Positions 53,581 to 63,291 of a stretch of 64,000 bases of DNA are shown piece after piece. A program made the translations under genes and the position numbers. The DNA lies in the NCBI GenBank assembly GCA_040380855.1, contig JBEIIG010000003.1, positions 1-64,000 of the forward strand, read 5' to 3'. This stretch comes from VFMC01 sp040380855. Its GTDB lineage: Bacteria > Actinomycetota > Acidimicrobiia > Acidimicrobiales > Ilumatobacteraceae. How positions within the stretch are numbered: position 1 is the stretch's first letter; every line of letters starts with the position of its first letter. Below the pieces are notes generated by a model. The model saw nothing but the letters and a program-made list of their open reading frames with translations, was not told the origin of the DNA and made no database searches.

Positions 53581-54426
53581 TCAGAGGCGGTAGGTGGCCA
53601 CCATCGGGGCGTGATCGCTCCAGCGCTCGGCGTACGACGGGGCGCGGTCGACGCGGGCGTCGACGGCCCTCGCCGCGAACTCGGGGGTGGCGATCTGGTA
53701 GTCGATCCGCCAGCCGACATCGGTGTCGAAGGCTCGGCCACGGAACGACCACCACGTGTACGGAACCGGGCCGTCGCCGGCGACGGCGCGGCCCACGTCG
53801 ACCCAACCGAGCGTGTCGATCCAGTGATCGAACCGGGCTCGCTCGTCGGGGTGGCAGCCGGCGCATCCGCGGTTGCCCTTCCAGTTCTTCAGGTCGCTGT
53901 CGCGGTGCGCCACGTTCAGGTCGCCGGTGAACACCACATGGGCGCCCGCGGCCCGCAGGTGTTCGAGTCGTGCGGTGGCCGCGTCGAACCAGGCCAGCTT
54001 CTCGGCCATCCGCTCGGGCACTTCGGCATCGCCCGTGTGGGCGTAGGCCGAGACGACCGTGAGCACCTCGTCGTTCGGCAGGCGCACGTCGGCCTCGATC
54101 CAGCGACCGGTGTCGGCGAAGCAGGGTTCGTCGTCGCCGCGGTGATGGCGTTCGATCGGCAGGTGCGTGACCACGGCCACCCCGGCGCGGCCCTTGGCGG
54201 TGGCTTCGGCGTGCACCACCTGCCAGCCGTCGCCGAACACCTCGGCCACCAGACCGGGCACCAGGTCGTCGGGGGCGCGCACCTCCTGCAGGGTGACGAT
54301 GTCGGCCTCGCACCGGTACACCCAGGGCGCCATCCCGTTGCGGGCTGCGGCGCGTAACCCGTTCACGTTGACGGTGGCGAGGGTGATCGTGCTGGGCGCA
54401 GGGCGGGACGGAGGTCGACGTGGCAT
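53581..54426 (-). CDS. xthA: Exodeoxyribonuclease III (AP endonuclease)
   Basis: A 281-residue Mg-dependent DNA repair nuclease. TLATVNVNGLRAAARNG opens the EEP fold, DIVTLQEVRAPDD has the metal Glu, VVFTGDLNVAHRD the DxN catalytic pair, and RIDYQIATPEF plus YAERWSDHAPMVATYRL complete the site with the terminal Asp-His. It nicks at abasic sites in base-excision repair. It is divergent from the UGSC gene across 48 bp. Confidence 0.93.
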   Translation of the reverse strand: MPRRPPSRPAPSTITLATVNVNGLRAAARNGMAPWVYRCEADIVTLQEVRAPDDLVPGLVAEVFGDGWQVVHAEATAKGRAGVAVVTHLPIERHHRGDDEPCFADTGRWIEADVRLPNDEVLTVVSAYAHTGDAEVPERMAEKLAWFDAATARLEHLRAAGAHVVFTGDLNVAHRDSDLKNWKGNRGCAGCHPDERARFDHWIDTLGWVDVGRAVAGDGPVPYTWWSFRGRAFDTDVGWRIDYQIATPEFAARAVDARVDRAPSYAERWSDHAPMVATYRL

Positions 54427-54474
54427 TGCGGCGTCACTGTAGGCAGCCGAGCGTTGTTTGGCAGACTGGAGCCC

Positions 54475-56232
54475 GTGAGCAGTGAGTTGCGAGCCGAGCC
54501 GCGCTACGACGTCGTCTGGCCGAAGTCGCCCCGAGGGGTGCAGGCTCGCCCACTGGCGCCACGCGTGGGCGATCTCGCCGAGAAGCGCATCGGGTTCCTG
54601 TGGGACTTCATGTTCCGCGGCGACGAGCTGTTCCCGGTGATCGCGCGTGAACTGCAGGCCCGCTACCCGGGTATCGAGGTGGTCGGCTACGACGCGTTCG
54701 GCAACGTGCACGGCCCCGAGGAGCATCAGGTGGTGGGCGCCATCCCCAGCGTCATCGCCGCTCGTGGCATCGACGCCGTGGTGTCGGGCGTCGGCGCTTG
54801 AGGCAGCTGTACGCCCGCCGTGATGCGGGCATCGGCAGCAGCAGAGGCGGCCGGCGTGCCGACGGTGAGCCTGGTGACCGAGGGGTTCGTCCGTCAGGCC
54901 GCGGCCACCGGGCGCGGGCTCGGCTTCGACGGCATGCCGTTGGCGGTGCTGCGCGGCCATGTCGACAGCCAGTCGCACGACGAGATGATCGCCGGCCTGG
55001 TCGACTCGACGATGCGCCAGGTGATCGACGGCCTCACGCGTGCGGCCGACACCGTGGCTGGTGCCTCCGACGAGCCGAGCGCGCTCGACGTGGTGGCCTC
55101 GGGCAACATCGACGAGATCAACCGGGTGTTCGTCGAGCGTGGGTGGAGCGACGGCCTGCCTGTCGTGCCGCCCACCCGCGAGCGGGTGGAGGCGTTCATC
55201 GCCGCATCGGGGCACGACCCGTGGCGGGTGCTGGGCCTGGCCCGACCGTCGGGCCGCGACATCACGGTGTGGTCGGTGGCGGTGAACGGTGTGATGGCCG
55301 GCTGCCTGCCCGAGCACCTGCCGGTGCTGCTGGCTGTTGCCGAGGTGATCGCCGACCCGCACTACGGCGTCGAGCACTCGGGCAACACCACGGGCGCCGA
55401 CGCGCTGATTGTGCTCAACGGATTCGCCGCCGCCGGGCTGGGGTTCAACAGCGGGCAGGGCGCGTTGCGCGACGGGGTGCGGGCCAACACCGCGGTGGGT
55501 CGTTGGCTGCGGCTGTACCTGCGCAACGTGTGTGGGTTCACCGCCGACGAACACGACAAGGCGACGTTCGGCAACACGTTCAAGGTGGTGCTGGCCGAGG
55601 ACGAGGCGGCGTTGGCCGAGATCGGCTGGCAGCCGCTCAGCGCCGACTTCGGCTTCGGCCGTGGCGACGACGTGGTGACGATGGGCCGCATCAACAGCGG
55701 CCTCATCGTGGGCAGCGTGTTCGGCAGTACGCCCGCCGAGATCGTGCCCTACCTGGCCGACGGCCTCACCCGCGTGACGGGGTGGGACCTCACCCACGTG
55801 TTCGGCCTCGGCCGTGCCCAGTACCGGCCGCTGCTGGTGCTGTCGCCGCTGATCGCCCGTACCTTCGCCCGTGCGGGCTGGGGCAAGGAGCAACTGCGCG
55901 CTGCGCTGTTCGCCCAGGCGCGCATCCCGGCGTGGAAGTTCGAGAAGCTCATCGGTGAGTGGAGCAACCTCACTGCGGGCCGACGCACGTTGGTCGACCT
56001 GGTGGCCGCCGGCGAGGTGCCGCCGGTGTTCGCCGAGAGCGACGACCCGGCGCGGCTGGTGCCCATCGTCACCGATCCCGGCAAGTTCCTCGTCGCCGTG
56101 GCGGGCGACCCCGGCCGCGCCAACGCCTACGTGATGAGCAACGACGGCCCGCACGGCGACTGGACCGCGAGGGCCGTCGACCTCACCCACTCGACCGATC
56201 TGGTGTGCAACCCCGACGGCACGCCCTGCTAG
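54475..56232 (+). CDS. UGSC-family selenoprotein (UGA at 54799 read as Sec109)
   Basis: A 585-residue protein read through one in-frame UGA. The GTG at 54475 follows TGGAG. Residues 1-108 (EKRIGFLWDFMFRGDELFPV, then ARGIDAVVSGVGA) precede UGA-Gly-Ser-Cys, followed in the same frame by TPAVMRASAAAEAAGVPTVS. This is the U-G-S-C signature of the UGSC (seleno)protein family, whose other members carry Sec or Cys there. A long C-terminal part (about 190-585, with SGNTTGADALIVLNGFAAAG and FGNTFKVVLAEDEAAL) continues with strong coding character to DGTPC; I cannot assign its activity. A redox role at Sec109/Cys112 is inferred. A hairpin 11-38 nt after UGA fits a SECIS. Standard annotation would split this gene in two at 54801. 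Confidence 0.9.
54806..54839 (+). promoter_or_regulatory. Candidate SECIS hairpin after the UGSC UGA
   Basis: Upper stem GCCCGC (54813-54818) pairs perfectly with GCGGGC (54825-54830) around the loop CGUGAU (54819-54824), which starts 18 nt after the UGA. GCUG (54806-54809) and CAGC (54836-54839) form a lower stem after a small internal loop. Loop position 2 is G, and the loop resembles that of the DUF411 gene. Confidence 0.7.
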
Positions 56233-56245
56233 TCGACGCCGGTGA

Positions 56246-57130
56246 TCAGATGGCGCCGATGTTGCGGCCCTGGCGCTTCTGGATGGCATCGCCGATGAGC
56301 GTGAGCGCCAGCACCGTGAGGAACAGTGCCAGGCCGGGCACCAGCACCGGGTAGAGGCTCTGGTCGATCTTCGGCTTGCCCGCAGCGATCATCGAACCCC
56401 AGGTGGGTGTGGGGGGTGCCACCGACAAGTTGAGATAGGCGAGGCCACCCTCGGCAACGATGGCGCCGGCGATGGCGACGATGGCGAGCGACAGGGTGGT
56501 GGGCACCACATTGGGCACGATCTCGCGGCGGATGATGCGACCCGGGGTGGCGCCCAGCGACCGCGCCGCGGTGACGAACTCGCGGTTCGCGTAGCTGAGG
56601 GTGGTGGCGCGCACGATGCGGATGGTGGGCCCGAGGTACAGCAGGGCGATGACCAGCACCACGGTGAACAGGCCACGCGAGTCGGTGAAGGCGACGATCG
56701 ACGCGGCGAGCAGGAACGACGGGAAGGCCATCAGCACGTCGGCGGCGAACAGCGACACGGCCTCGACCTTGCGCTGCAGGTAGCCGGCCAGCACGCCGAT
56801 GGCGCCTCCCACGAGCGACGACAGCACGACGGCGGCGAGGCCCACCACCAGCGAGACGCGGGCGCCGTAGATGGTGCGCGACAGCAGGTCGCGGCCGAGC
56901 TGGTCGGTGCCCAGCCAGTTCTGCGAGGTGGGGATCGACAGCGGGATACCGGCCCGGGTGTCGGCCGGGTCGTACAGCGGCAAGATGTCGGCCAAGGCGG
57001 CCGCGAGCGTGAGCACCACCAGCCAGCCGACCGACAACCACACCGTCACGCCCCAGCGATGGCGGGTGGCGCCGGTGACGGGTTGTGCGGCGGCCGACGG
57101 CGCGGCGGCGGTCGTGGTGGCGGCGGTCAT
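56246..57130 (-). CDS. Peptide-type ABC permease (DppC-like), second system
   Basis: A 294-residue permease. Cytoplasmic tail rich in Ala/Thr, then NWLGTDQLGRDLLSRTIYGA (DppC signature) and EAA loop VTAARSLGATPGRIIRREIV. AYLNLSVAPPTPTWGSMIAA is the conserved C-terminal block. The ATG at 57130 overlaps the DppB-like stop (ATGA). It lies tail-to-tail with the UGSC gene. Confidence 0.92.
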   Translation of the reverse strand: MTAATTTAAAPSAAAQPVTGATRHRWGVTVWLSVGWLVVLTLAAALADILPLYDPADTRAGIPLSIPTSQNWLGTDQLGRDLLSRTIYGARVSLVVGLAAVVLSSLVGGAIGVLAGYLQRKVEAVSLFAADVLMAFPSFLLAASIVAFTDSRGLFTVVLVIALLYLGPTIRIVRATTLSYANREFVTAARSLGATPGRIIRREIVPNVVPTTLSLAIVAIAGAIVAEGGLAYLNLSVAPPTPTWGSMIAAGKPKIDQSLYPVLVPGLALFLTVLALTLIGDAIQKRQGRNIGAI

Positions 57131-58074
57131 CGGGCGGCCATCCGTTGTGCCCGGATGCGCGGGTCGATGACACCGTGCAGCAGGTCGGCCACGAGGTTCA
57201 GGACCACGAAGCCCACGGTCATCACCACGACCGCGCCCTGCAAAGCCATGAAGTCTCGGTTGTTGATGGCGTCGATGGTGAAGCGGCCCAATCCGGGGAG
57301 AGCGAAGATGGTCTCCACCAGCACGGTGCCGCCGATCATGCGACCCAGGGTGATGCCGGCGAGGGTGACGAGACCGATCGACGAGGGCCGCATTGCGTGA
57401 CGCAACACGATCCGCCCGGTGCTGTTGCCCTTCGCTCGGGCGTGCCAGATGAAGTCCTGGTCGAACGTGGCGATGAGGTCGGTGCGCAACACCCGGGCGT
57501 AGAGCGCCACCTGCTCCAGCGCCAATGCCAGCGACGGCAGCAGCAGCGACTTCAGGTTGGCGAACAGGCCGTCGCCGAGGGGCACGTAGCCGGTGGTGGC
57601 GAACCAGCCCAACTTCACAGCGAAGATGGCGATCAATGCGATGGCGACGAGGAACGTGGGTGTGGCCAGCATCGCCAACTGGGTGCCGCTGAGGGTGCGG
57701 TCGAGCCACGAACCGGGGCGCAGCGCACTGAGCACGGCCATCGGGATGGCGAGTGCGAGCGCGATCAGTTGCGACAGCAGCACCAGTTCGAGGGTGACCC
57801 CGATGCGCTGGCCGAGGGCTTCGGCCACGGGTTGGCGGGTGCGGTACGAGATACCCAGGTCGCCGGTGACCGCGCCGCCCACCCAGCGGGCGTAGCGGAC
57901 GGGCAGCGGGTCGTCGAGATGCAGTTCCTCACGGGCGGCGGCCCGGTCCTCCTCCGAGGCGCGTTCGCCGAGGACAGCGGTGACCGTGTCGCCGGGCAGC
58001 AGGCTGACCATGCTGAACGACGCTGCGGTCACCGCCACCAGTACGGCGAGCAGGCGGAGGATGCGGCGGCTCAC
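57127..58074 (-). CDS. Peptide-type ABC permease (DppB-like), second system
   Basis: A 315-residue permease. RRILRLLAVLVAVTAASFSM opens helix 1, GDLGISYRTRQPVAEALGQR is the usual periplasmic motif, and FIWHARAKGNSTGRIVLRHA is the EAA loop. GTVLVETIFALPGLGRFTID is conserved. The GTG at 58074 overlaps the binding-protein stop. Pairs with the DppC-like gene; no ATPases are encoded here. Confidence 0.92.
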   Translation of the reverse strand: MSRRILRLLAVLVAVTAASFSMVSLLPGDTVTAVLGERASEEDRAAAREELHLDDPLPVRYARWVGGAVTGDLGISYRTRQPVAEALGQRIGVTLELVLLSQLIALALAIPMAVLSALRPGSWLDRTLSGTQLAMLATPTFLVAIALIAIFAVKLGWFATTGYVPLGDGLFANLKSLLLPSLALALEQVALYARVLRTDLIATFDQDFIWHARAKGNSTGRIVLRHAMRPSSIGLVTLAGITLGRMIGGTVLVETIFALPGLGRFTIDAINNRDFMALQGAVVVMTVGFVVLNLVADLLHGVIDPRIRAQRMAAR

Positions 58075-59777
58075 TGCTGCAGCCAGGCGTCCTTCAGGTA
58101 GTAGATGGCGCCGGTGACGGGCTGGCCGGGTGTGCCGTCGGGCAGGGTGAAGGCGTCGATGCCCAGCAGGTTGCCCGCAGCGATGGCCGACAGGCGGTTG
58201 GTGCCGGTGAAGATGTACGGCATCTGCTCACCCAGTTCCTGCTGCACGATGGCGTACTGCTCCTTGCGGGCCTCGGGGTCGCCGAGTGCTCGGCCCTTCT
58301 CCATCGCGGCGTCGATGGTGGGGCTGGTGTAGCCGCTGAAGTTGAGGCCGGTGCCCGAGTGGAAGTACTGGTAGTCCTTGTCGGGGTCGCCGCCGCCGAT
58401 GCCACCCCACAGGATCACCTGGTGGGCGCCGCTCAGCACGGCGCTGATGTTCTCGCTCTGGGCCCGCGACACGATGTCGGCGGTGACGCCGATATCGGCC
58501 CACATCGCCTGGAACAGTTCCTGGTAGCTGACGAGGAACGGGTCCTGGTTGCCGGCGAACTCGAACTCGACCGCGCCCTTCTCGGCGACGTACTCGTCGA
58601 TGAGCGCCTTGGCGCCCTCGGGATCGAAGTCGGGGTAGTTCGACTCGGCGAACCAGAACGAGTCGTCGGCGTAGGGCCCGTGCATCGGCTCTTTCACGCC
58701 GACACCCTCGAGGTACTCGTACAGACGGTTCACGTCGATGGCCATGGCCAGTGCCCGGCGCACGCGCACATCGTCGAGTGGTGCGACCGTGGTGTTGAAC
58801 AGCACCATGTCGGGGCTGCTGGCCGAACCGAGGGTGACGTTGGCGGTGCCGGCCTCTGCCTGCGCCAGGTACTCGCCGATGTCCTTGGTGGAGCCGGTGG
58901 TGTAGAGCTGGATGTCGCCGGCGTCGAACGCAGCCTTGCGGCTGGTCGAGTCGGGGATGGGCTTGAACGTGACGCTGTCGAGCCAGGCCGGGGCCTGCCA
59001 GTAGGCGTCGTTGCGGACGACGGTGAGCTGCGAGTCGGGTACCCATTCCTGGAACACGAACGGGCCGGTGCCGATGGGGTTGCGGCCGCCGTTGGGGTCG
59101 GCCAGCATCGCCGGTGCGGCCATGTAGCCGGCCTGCGCGCCGGTCTCGCCGGTGAGGACGTTCATGAACGTGCCCCACGGCGCGCTCATCGCCACCTCGA
59201 GGGTGAGGTCGTCGACCACCGTCATCGTGCTCACGAGCGCCAACTGGTCCTTGAACTGGGCGCTGTTGAGGATGGCCTGGAAGTTGGCCCGCACCGCGTC
59301 GGCGTTCAGCGGCTCACCGTTGTGGAAACTGATGCCTGGGCGCAGCACGATGGTCCACGCAGTGCTGTCGGCGTTGGGGGTGATCGACTCGGCCAGGTAG
59401 GGCACCGGCTTGCCGGTGGCGTCGTAGGCGGCGAGCGAGTCGAAGATGGCGTGGGCGACCACATGGCCGCTGTCGGCCCATGCATCGACGGTGGGGTTGA
59501 ACCCGGTCGACTCGCCGATGAGGCCGACGGTGATGCTGCCTCCCGCGACGGGCTGCGGTGCCGGGGCCGCCGTGGTGTCGGGCGCCGTCGTGTCGACTGC
59601 GGCCGTGGTGTCGGTGCCGGCGTCGGGCGCGGTCGTGTCGGGCGCGGCGGTGGTGACGGCGGGAGCGGTGGTGGTGACGGCGTCGGGGTCGTTGCCGCCA
59701 CACGAGGCCGCGATCATCCCTGCGGTGAGGGCCAGTGCCACGGCGGCGCGTCGCTGCCGCGAGGATCGGGTCATCAT
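58071..59777 (-). CDS. Peptide-type ABC substrate-binding lipoprotein, second system
   Basis: A 568-residue family 5 binding lipoprotein. Signal peptide with lipobox (LTAGMIAASCGG), then a Thr/Ala/Pro linker with repeated TTAAPDTT-like units. The fold has SITVGLIGESTGFNPTVDAW, ESITPNADSTAWTIVLRPGI and GTGPFVFQEWVPDSQLTVVR. GGGAG-type ribosome site before two adjacent ATGs; the first is used here. Divergent from the asparaginase, suggesting import of peptides or amide amino acids for that operon. Confidence 0.9.
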   Translation of the reverse strand: MMTRSSRQRRAAVALALTAGMIAASCGGNDPDAVTTTAPAVTTAAPDTTAPDAGTDTTAAVDTTAPDTTAAPAPQPVAGGSITVGLIGESTGFNPTVDAWADSGHVVAHAIFDSLAAYDATGKPVPYLAESITPNADSTAWTIVLRPGISFHNGEPLNADAVRANFQAILNSAQFKDQLALVSTMTVVDDLTLEVAMSAPWGTFMNVLTGETGAQAGYMAAPAMLADPNGGRNPIGTGPFVFQEWVPDSQLTVVRNDAYWQAPAWLDSVTFKPIPDSTSRKAAFDAGDIQLYTTGSTKDIGEYLAQAEAGTANVTLGSASSPDMVLFNTTVAPLDDVRVRRALAMAIDVNRLYEYLEGVGVKEPMHGPYADDSFWFAESNYPDFDPEGAKALIDEYVAEKGAVEFEFAGNQDPFLVSYQELFQAMWADIGVTADIVSRAQSENISAVLSGAHQVILWGGIGGGDPDKDYQYFHSGTGLNFSGYTSPTIDAAMEKGRALGDPEARKEQYAIVQQELGEQMPYIFTGTNRLSAIAAGNLLGIDAFTLPDGTPGQPVTGAIYYLKDAWLQQ

Positions 59778-59813
59778 GTGGGTCTCCCTGTTCGTGTCGA
59801 CTGGTGGTAAGTA

Positions 59814-59828
59814 TTGCACGATGTACAA
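59814..59828. promoter_or_regulatory. Candidate operator TTGCAC-GAT-GTACAA
   Basis: A near-perfect 6+3+6 inverted repeat (one mismatch) in the 69-bp divergent promoter between the binding-protein and asparaginase genes. GntR-family regulators often bind TTGTAC/GTACAA-like sites. No regulator is encoded nearby in the window. Confidence 0.45.
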
Positions 59829-59846
59829 GAGACGGCAGACCCGGCG

Positions 59847-60809
59847 ATGAACCCGCTGCTGTTCATCGCCACCGGCGGCACCATCGCGTCGCACTTCGAC
59901 GGCCAGGCGTGGCGTGAGGTGCCCGGGCAGGTGCTCGTCGACGAACTCGGCGAGTCGCCCGTGCCGATCGAGGTGGTCGATGTCGCGTCGGGGCCCAGCA
60001 GCAACCTCACGGTCGACGACATGGTGGGTGTGGCCCGCCGCATCGCCGCGGCTCCCGCCGGGGTGGTGGTGGCCCACGGAACCGACACGATCGAGCTGAC
60101 GGCGTTCGTCGCCGACCTGCTGCTGGGGCGTTCGGCAACGCGTCCGGCCGTGGTGTTCACCGGGTCGATGCGGGTGCATTCGCACCCTGCCCCCGACGGG
60201 CCCGCCAACCTGCGCGATGCCATCGCGTTGGCAGTCGACCAGGCGGCTGTCGGGCGCGAGGTGATGGTGTGCCTCGACGGACAGGTACACGCCGCCGATC
60301 GGGTGACCAAGTGCAACGCCCGGTCGGTCGATGCGTTCACGTCGTCGCCGCTGGCGGTGTTGGGAACCGTGCGCCAGGGAACCGTCGAGTTCACCGCGGC
60401 ACGCCCGGCCGAGCGCGCAGGCGCCACGGCGTTCGAGTCGGCCGTCGGGCTGCTGACGGCCTATCCCGGTATCGACCCGGCCGAGCTCGGCCGAGCGCTC
60501 GAACGACGGCGGGGCATCGTGATCGAGGTGTTCGGCGATCTGAACGTGCCACGGCAACTGTGGGCCGGTATCCATCGAGCATGGAACGACGGGGTGCTGG
60601 TGGTGCTGGCCTCGCGGCCGTTCACCCATACCGCCACCACACCCGACCTGGCCCTGCTCGGGGCCGTGGGGGCCGGTGGCCTGACCGCCCAGAAGGCTCG
60701 CCTGGCGGCGATGGCGGCACTCGGCACGTGCCCCGACCGCGATGCAGCAGCGTCGTGGTTGGCCGACCGCGCACTCACCTACGATCCGGGCGAACGGAGC
60801 TCCACATGA
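59847..60809 (+). CDS. L-asparaginase (type I/II) family enzyme
   Basis: A 320-residue amidohydrolase. The first catalytic Thr lies in LFIATGGTIASHFDG (Thr12) and the second triad in VVVAHGTDTIELTAF. VVFTGSMRVHSHPAPDGPAN is the conserved third block. No signal peptide, so cytosolic. It hydrolyses asparagine or similar amides to the acid and ammonia. The start of the next gene overlaps its stop (ATGA at 60806). Confidence 0.9.
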   Translation: MNPLLFIATGGTIASHFDGQAWREVPGQVLVDELGESPVPIEVVDVASGPSSNLTVDDMVGVARRIAAAPAGVVVAHGTDTIELTAFVADLLLGRSATRPAVVFTGSMRVHSHPAPDGPANLRDAIALAVDQAAVGREVMVCLDGQVHAADRVTKCNARSVDAFTSSPLAVLGTVRQGTVEFTAARPAERAGATAFESAVGLLTAYPGIDPAELGRALERRRGIVIEVFGDLNVPRQLWAGIHRAWNDGVLVVLASRPFTHTATTPDLALLGAVGAGGLTAQKARLAAMAALGTCPDRDAAASWLADRALTYDPGERSST

Positions 60810-61912
60810 CATCCATCGCCGACGATCTCCAGGCCGCGGTCGACGCCGAGGCGGCCATCGAGGGCGCGGCCTGCCTGCTGCGCGTCGAACTCCCCGGCAC
60901 CGGGGTGTGGCGTCACGTCGCCGGTGGGCTGAGCCGCGGTGGCGACCCGGCGCAGGTCGACTCGCCGTTCCGCATCGCCAGCGTCAGCAAGACCCTCACC
61001 GCCACCGTGGTCACCCAGTTGGCCGCCGAGGGGTGCCTGGGCCTCGACGACCCGATGGCGCAGCACCTGCCCGACACCTACCTCGACCTGGTCGACCGGG
61101 TGCACGTGCTCGACGGCGTGTCGTACGGCGCCACCATCACGGTGCGTCAACTGCTCACCCACGCCAGCGGCCTGTTCGACTACGCGATGTCGCCCAGCTA
61201 CGGGGCCGCGCTGTTCGCCGACCCGGGGCATGTGTGGACGCCACGCGAGATGATCGAAGGGGCCATTGCCTGGGGCACCCCGCACTTCGCGCCCGGGGGC
61301 GGCTACGGCTACGCCTACAGCGACACCGGTTACGTGCTGTTGGGCGTGATCATCGAGCACCTCGACGGCCGTCCGCTGCACGAGGCCTACCGGGCGCGCA
61401 TCATCGAACCGCTCGGGATGGCCACGAGCTGTCTGGAGGGGTTCGAGGCGCATCGTGGCTCGCCCATCGCCCACAGTCACGAGGGGTCGTTCGACGTGTC
61501 GGTGCTGCACGGTTCGTCCGACTGGGCGGGCGGCGGCCTGGTGTCGACCACCGACGACCTGGCCCGCTTCGCCCAGGGCCTGCTGGGCGTGCCCGGCACC
61601 CCAGGATGCCTGCTCGACGAGCGGTGGCTCGACGAGATGCTCGACTACCGGTTCCGTACGCTCGACCCGGCCCTGCACTCGCCCGGCTACCTGGGGTACG
61701 GGTTCGGCCTCGAGGCCCGCGAGCGGGCGGGCATGGTGCTGCGCGGCCACCGCGGCCACTGGGGTGTGATCATGAGCCTCGACCCGCCCAGTGGGCTCAC
61801 CATCACGGGCACGATCAACCAGTCGAACCGTCGACCCGACGCGCTGTTCGACGCTGCGGTCGATGCGTTCGTGTCGCGTGGTCTGGTGCCGGCAGGGCCG
61901 GTGGCGTCGTGA
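60806..61912 (+). CDS. Beta-lactamase-fold serine hydrolase 1
   Basis: A 368-residue penicillin-binding-protein-like hydrolase. SVSK at residues 59-62 gives the SxxK nucleophile/base pair, and YSD at 171-173 the second motif in the YxN position, as in D-aminopeptidases and esterases of class C type. GHRGHWGVIM lies where the KTG-like HxG motif is expected. No signal peptide. Inferred activity on D-amino acid peptides or amides. Coupled to asparaginase and to its paralogue. Confidence 0.85.
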   Translation: MTSIADDLQAAVDAEAAIEGAACLLRVELPGTGVWRHVAGGLSRGGDPAQVDSPFRIASVSKTLTATVVTQLAAEGCLGLDDPMAQHLPDTYLDLVDRVHVLDGVSYGATITVRQLLTHASGLFDYAMSPSYGAALFADPGHVWTPREMIEGAIAWGTPHFAPGGGYGYAYSDTGYVLLGVIIEHLDGRPLHEAYRARIIEPLGMATSCLEGFEAHRGSPIAHSHEGSFDVSVLHGSSDWAGGGLVSTTDDLARFAQGLLGVPGTPGCLLDERWLDEMLDYRFRTLDPALHSPGYLGYGFGLEARERAGMVLRGHRGHWGVIMSLDPPSGLTITGTINQSNRRPDALFDAAVDAFVSRGLVPAGPVAS

Positions 61913-63291
61913 GCGTGTCGACGCGTCAGCGCCGGGTGGAGGAAGGCCTGCTCGCCGCGCTGCAGGTGGCCGGTCGACCCGTCGAGACCTACGGCATCGC
62001 CGAGCGCATGCAGCGCTACCGCATCCCGGCGCTCGCGGTGGCGGCCATCGACGACGGCGAGGTGGCCTGGGCCGCGGGCTACGGCGCCCACGCCACCACC
62101 TTGTTCCAGGCGGCCTCGATCAGCAAGGCCGTCGCTGCGGTGGGGGTGCTCGCCCTCGTCGAGCGTGGCGTGCTGCACCTCGACGACGACGTGAACGCCC
62201 ATCTGCGCAGTTGGCACCTACCGGCCAGCGAGCACACGGCTGCTCAGCCGGTCACCCTGCGCCACCTCCTCAGCCACACCGCGGGCCTCACGGTGCCGGG
62301 CTTCCCCGGCTATCCGGTGGGTGCTGCCGTGCCGTCGGTGCCCGACCTGCTGTCGGGTCGGAGCGGTTCGGCCACCCCGGCGGTCGAGTCGTTCGCTGCA
62401 CCGGGCACGGTGAGCCAGTACTCGGGCGGTGGTTCCACGGTCGTGCAGCAACTCGTGTGCGACGTGACCGGCCGGTCGTTCGCCGAGCTGATGCACGAGC
62501 TGGTGCTCGCCCCGTTCGGCATGGTCGACAGCGCCTACGAACAACCGCTCGCCCCCGCCCGTGCGGCGCGCGCCGCGATCGCGTACGACGACCTGGGCAA
62601 CCCGGTTCCGGGCGGGTTCCACGTGTACCCCGAGTTGCAGGCTGCGGGGCTGTGGACCACGGCGGTCGATCTGGCGCGCTGGGTGATCGGCGTGCAGCAG
62701 ATCCTGCGCGGCGATCGCCAGGGACCCATCTCCACCGAGACGGCCCACCTGATGGTCACCCCGGTGCTCGCTGGCGGCCCGTTCGGGTTGGGGCCGGAAC
62801 TGGGTGGCGAGGGCGCGCTGCGGCGCTTCGGCCACAGCGGCCGGAACGAAGGGTTCAACAGCCAGGCCGACGGGTTGGTCGCCGCACCGGTTGGCGGTGT
62901 GGTGATGGCCACGGGGCAGGCGGCGTCGATGGTGGCCGAGGTGCGCCGGGCGCTGGCGGCCGAGTACGGCTGGGGGTCGCTCGACGTGCGCGCACTCGAC
63001 GTGGTCGAGGTCGATCCGACGGTGCTGCGCAGCTACACCGGGCGGTATGCGGGCCCGTTCGGGCGACCGATGCGGCTCGAGTTCGCCGACGGCGAGTTGT
63101 TCAGCCCGGCGTCGTACGGCAGGCGGCGCATGTTCGCGCTCGGCGACACCACGTTCGTCGACGAAGAGACCGGGGCCACGCTCGAGGTCGAACGCGACGG
63201 CAGTGCCGTGCGGCGCATCGCCGTCCTGATCGACGGTGTCGAGTTGATGGCCTTCGACCCCGTTGCGTCTGCAGAGGAGAACCGCGCATGA
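61909..63291 (+). CDS. Beta-lactamase-fold serine hydrolase 2
   Basis: A 460-residue homologue of the preceding gene. SISK at residues 70-73 (AASISKAVAAVGVL) is the SxxK motif, and YSG at 171-173 fills the YxN place. HSGRNEGFNSQADG is the HxG-like third motif. About 90 C-terminal residues form a DUF3471-like beta domain (LRSYTGRYAGPFGRPMRLEF) seen in many peptidase/esterase relatives. The GTG start overlaps the previous stop (GTGA), and its stop overlaps the M20 ATG. Confidence 0.85.
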   Translation: MSVSTRQRRVEEGLLAALQVAGRPVETYGIAERMQRYRIPALAVAAIDDGEVAWAAGYGAHATTLFQAASISKAVAAVGVLALVERGVLHLDDDVNAHLRSWHLPASEHTAAQPVTLRHLLSHTAGLTVPGFPGYPVGAAVPSVPDLLSGRSGSATPAVESFAAPGTVSQYSGGGSTVVQQLVCDVTGRSFAELMHELVLAPFGMVDSAYEQPLAPARAARAAIAYDDLGNPVPGGFHVYPELQAAGLWTTAVDLARWVIGVQQILRGDRQGPISTETAHLMVTPVLAGGPFGLGPELGGEGALRRFGHSGRNEGFNSQADGLVAAPVGGVVMATGQAASMVAEVRRALAAEYGWGSLDVRALDVVEVDPTVLRSYTGRYAGPFGRPMRLEFADGELFSPASYGRRRMFALGDTTFVDEETGATLEVERDGSAVRRIAVLIDGVELMAFDPVASAEENRA

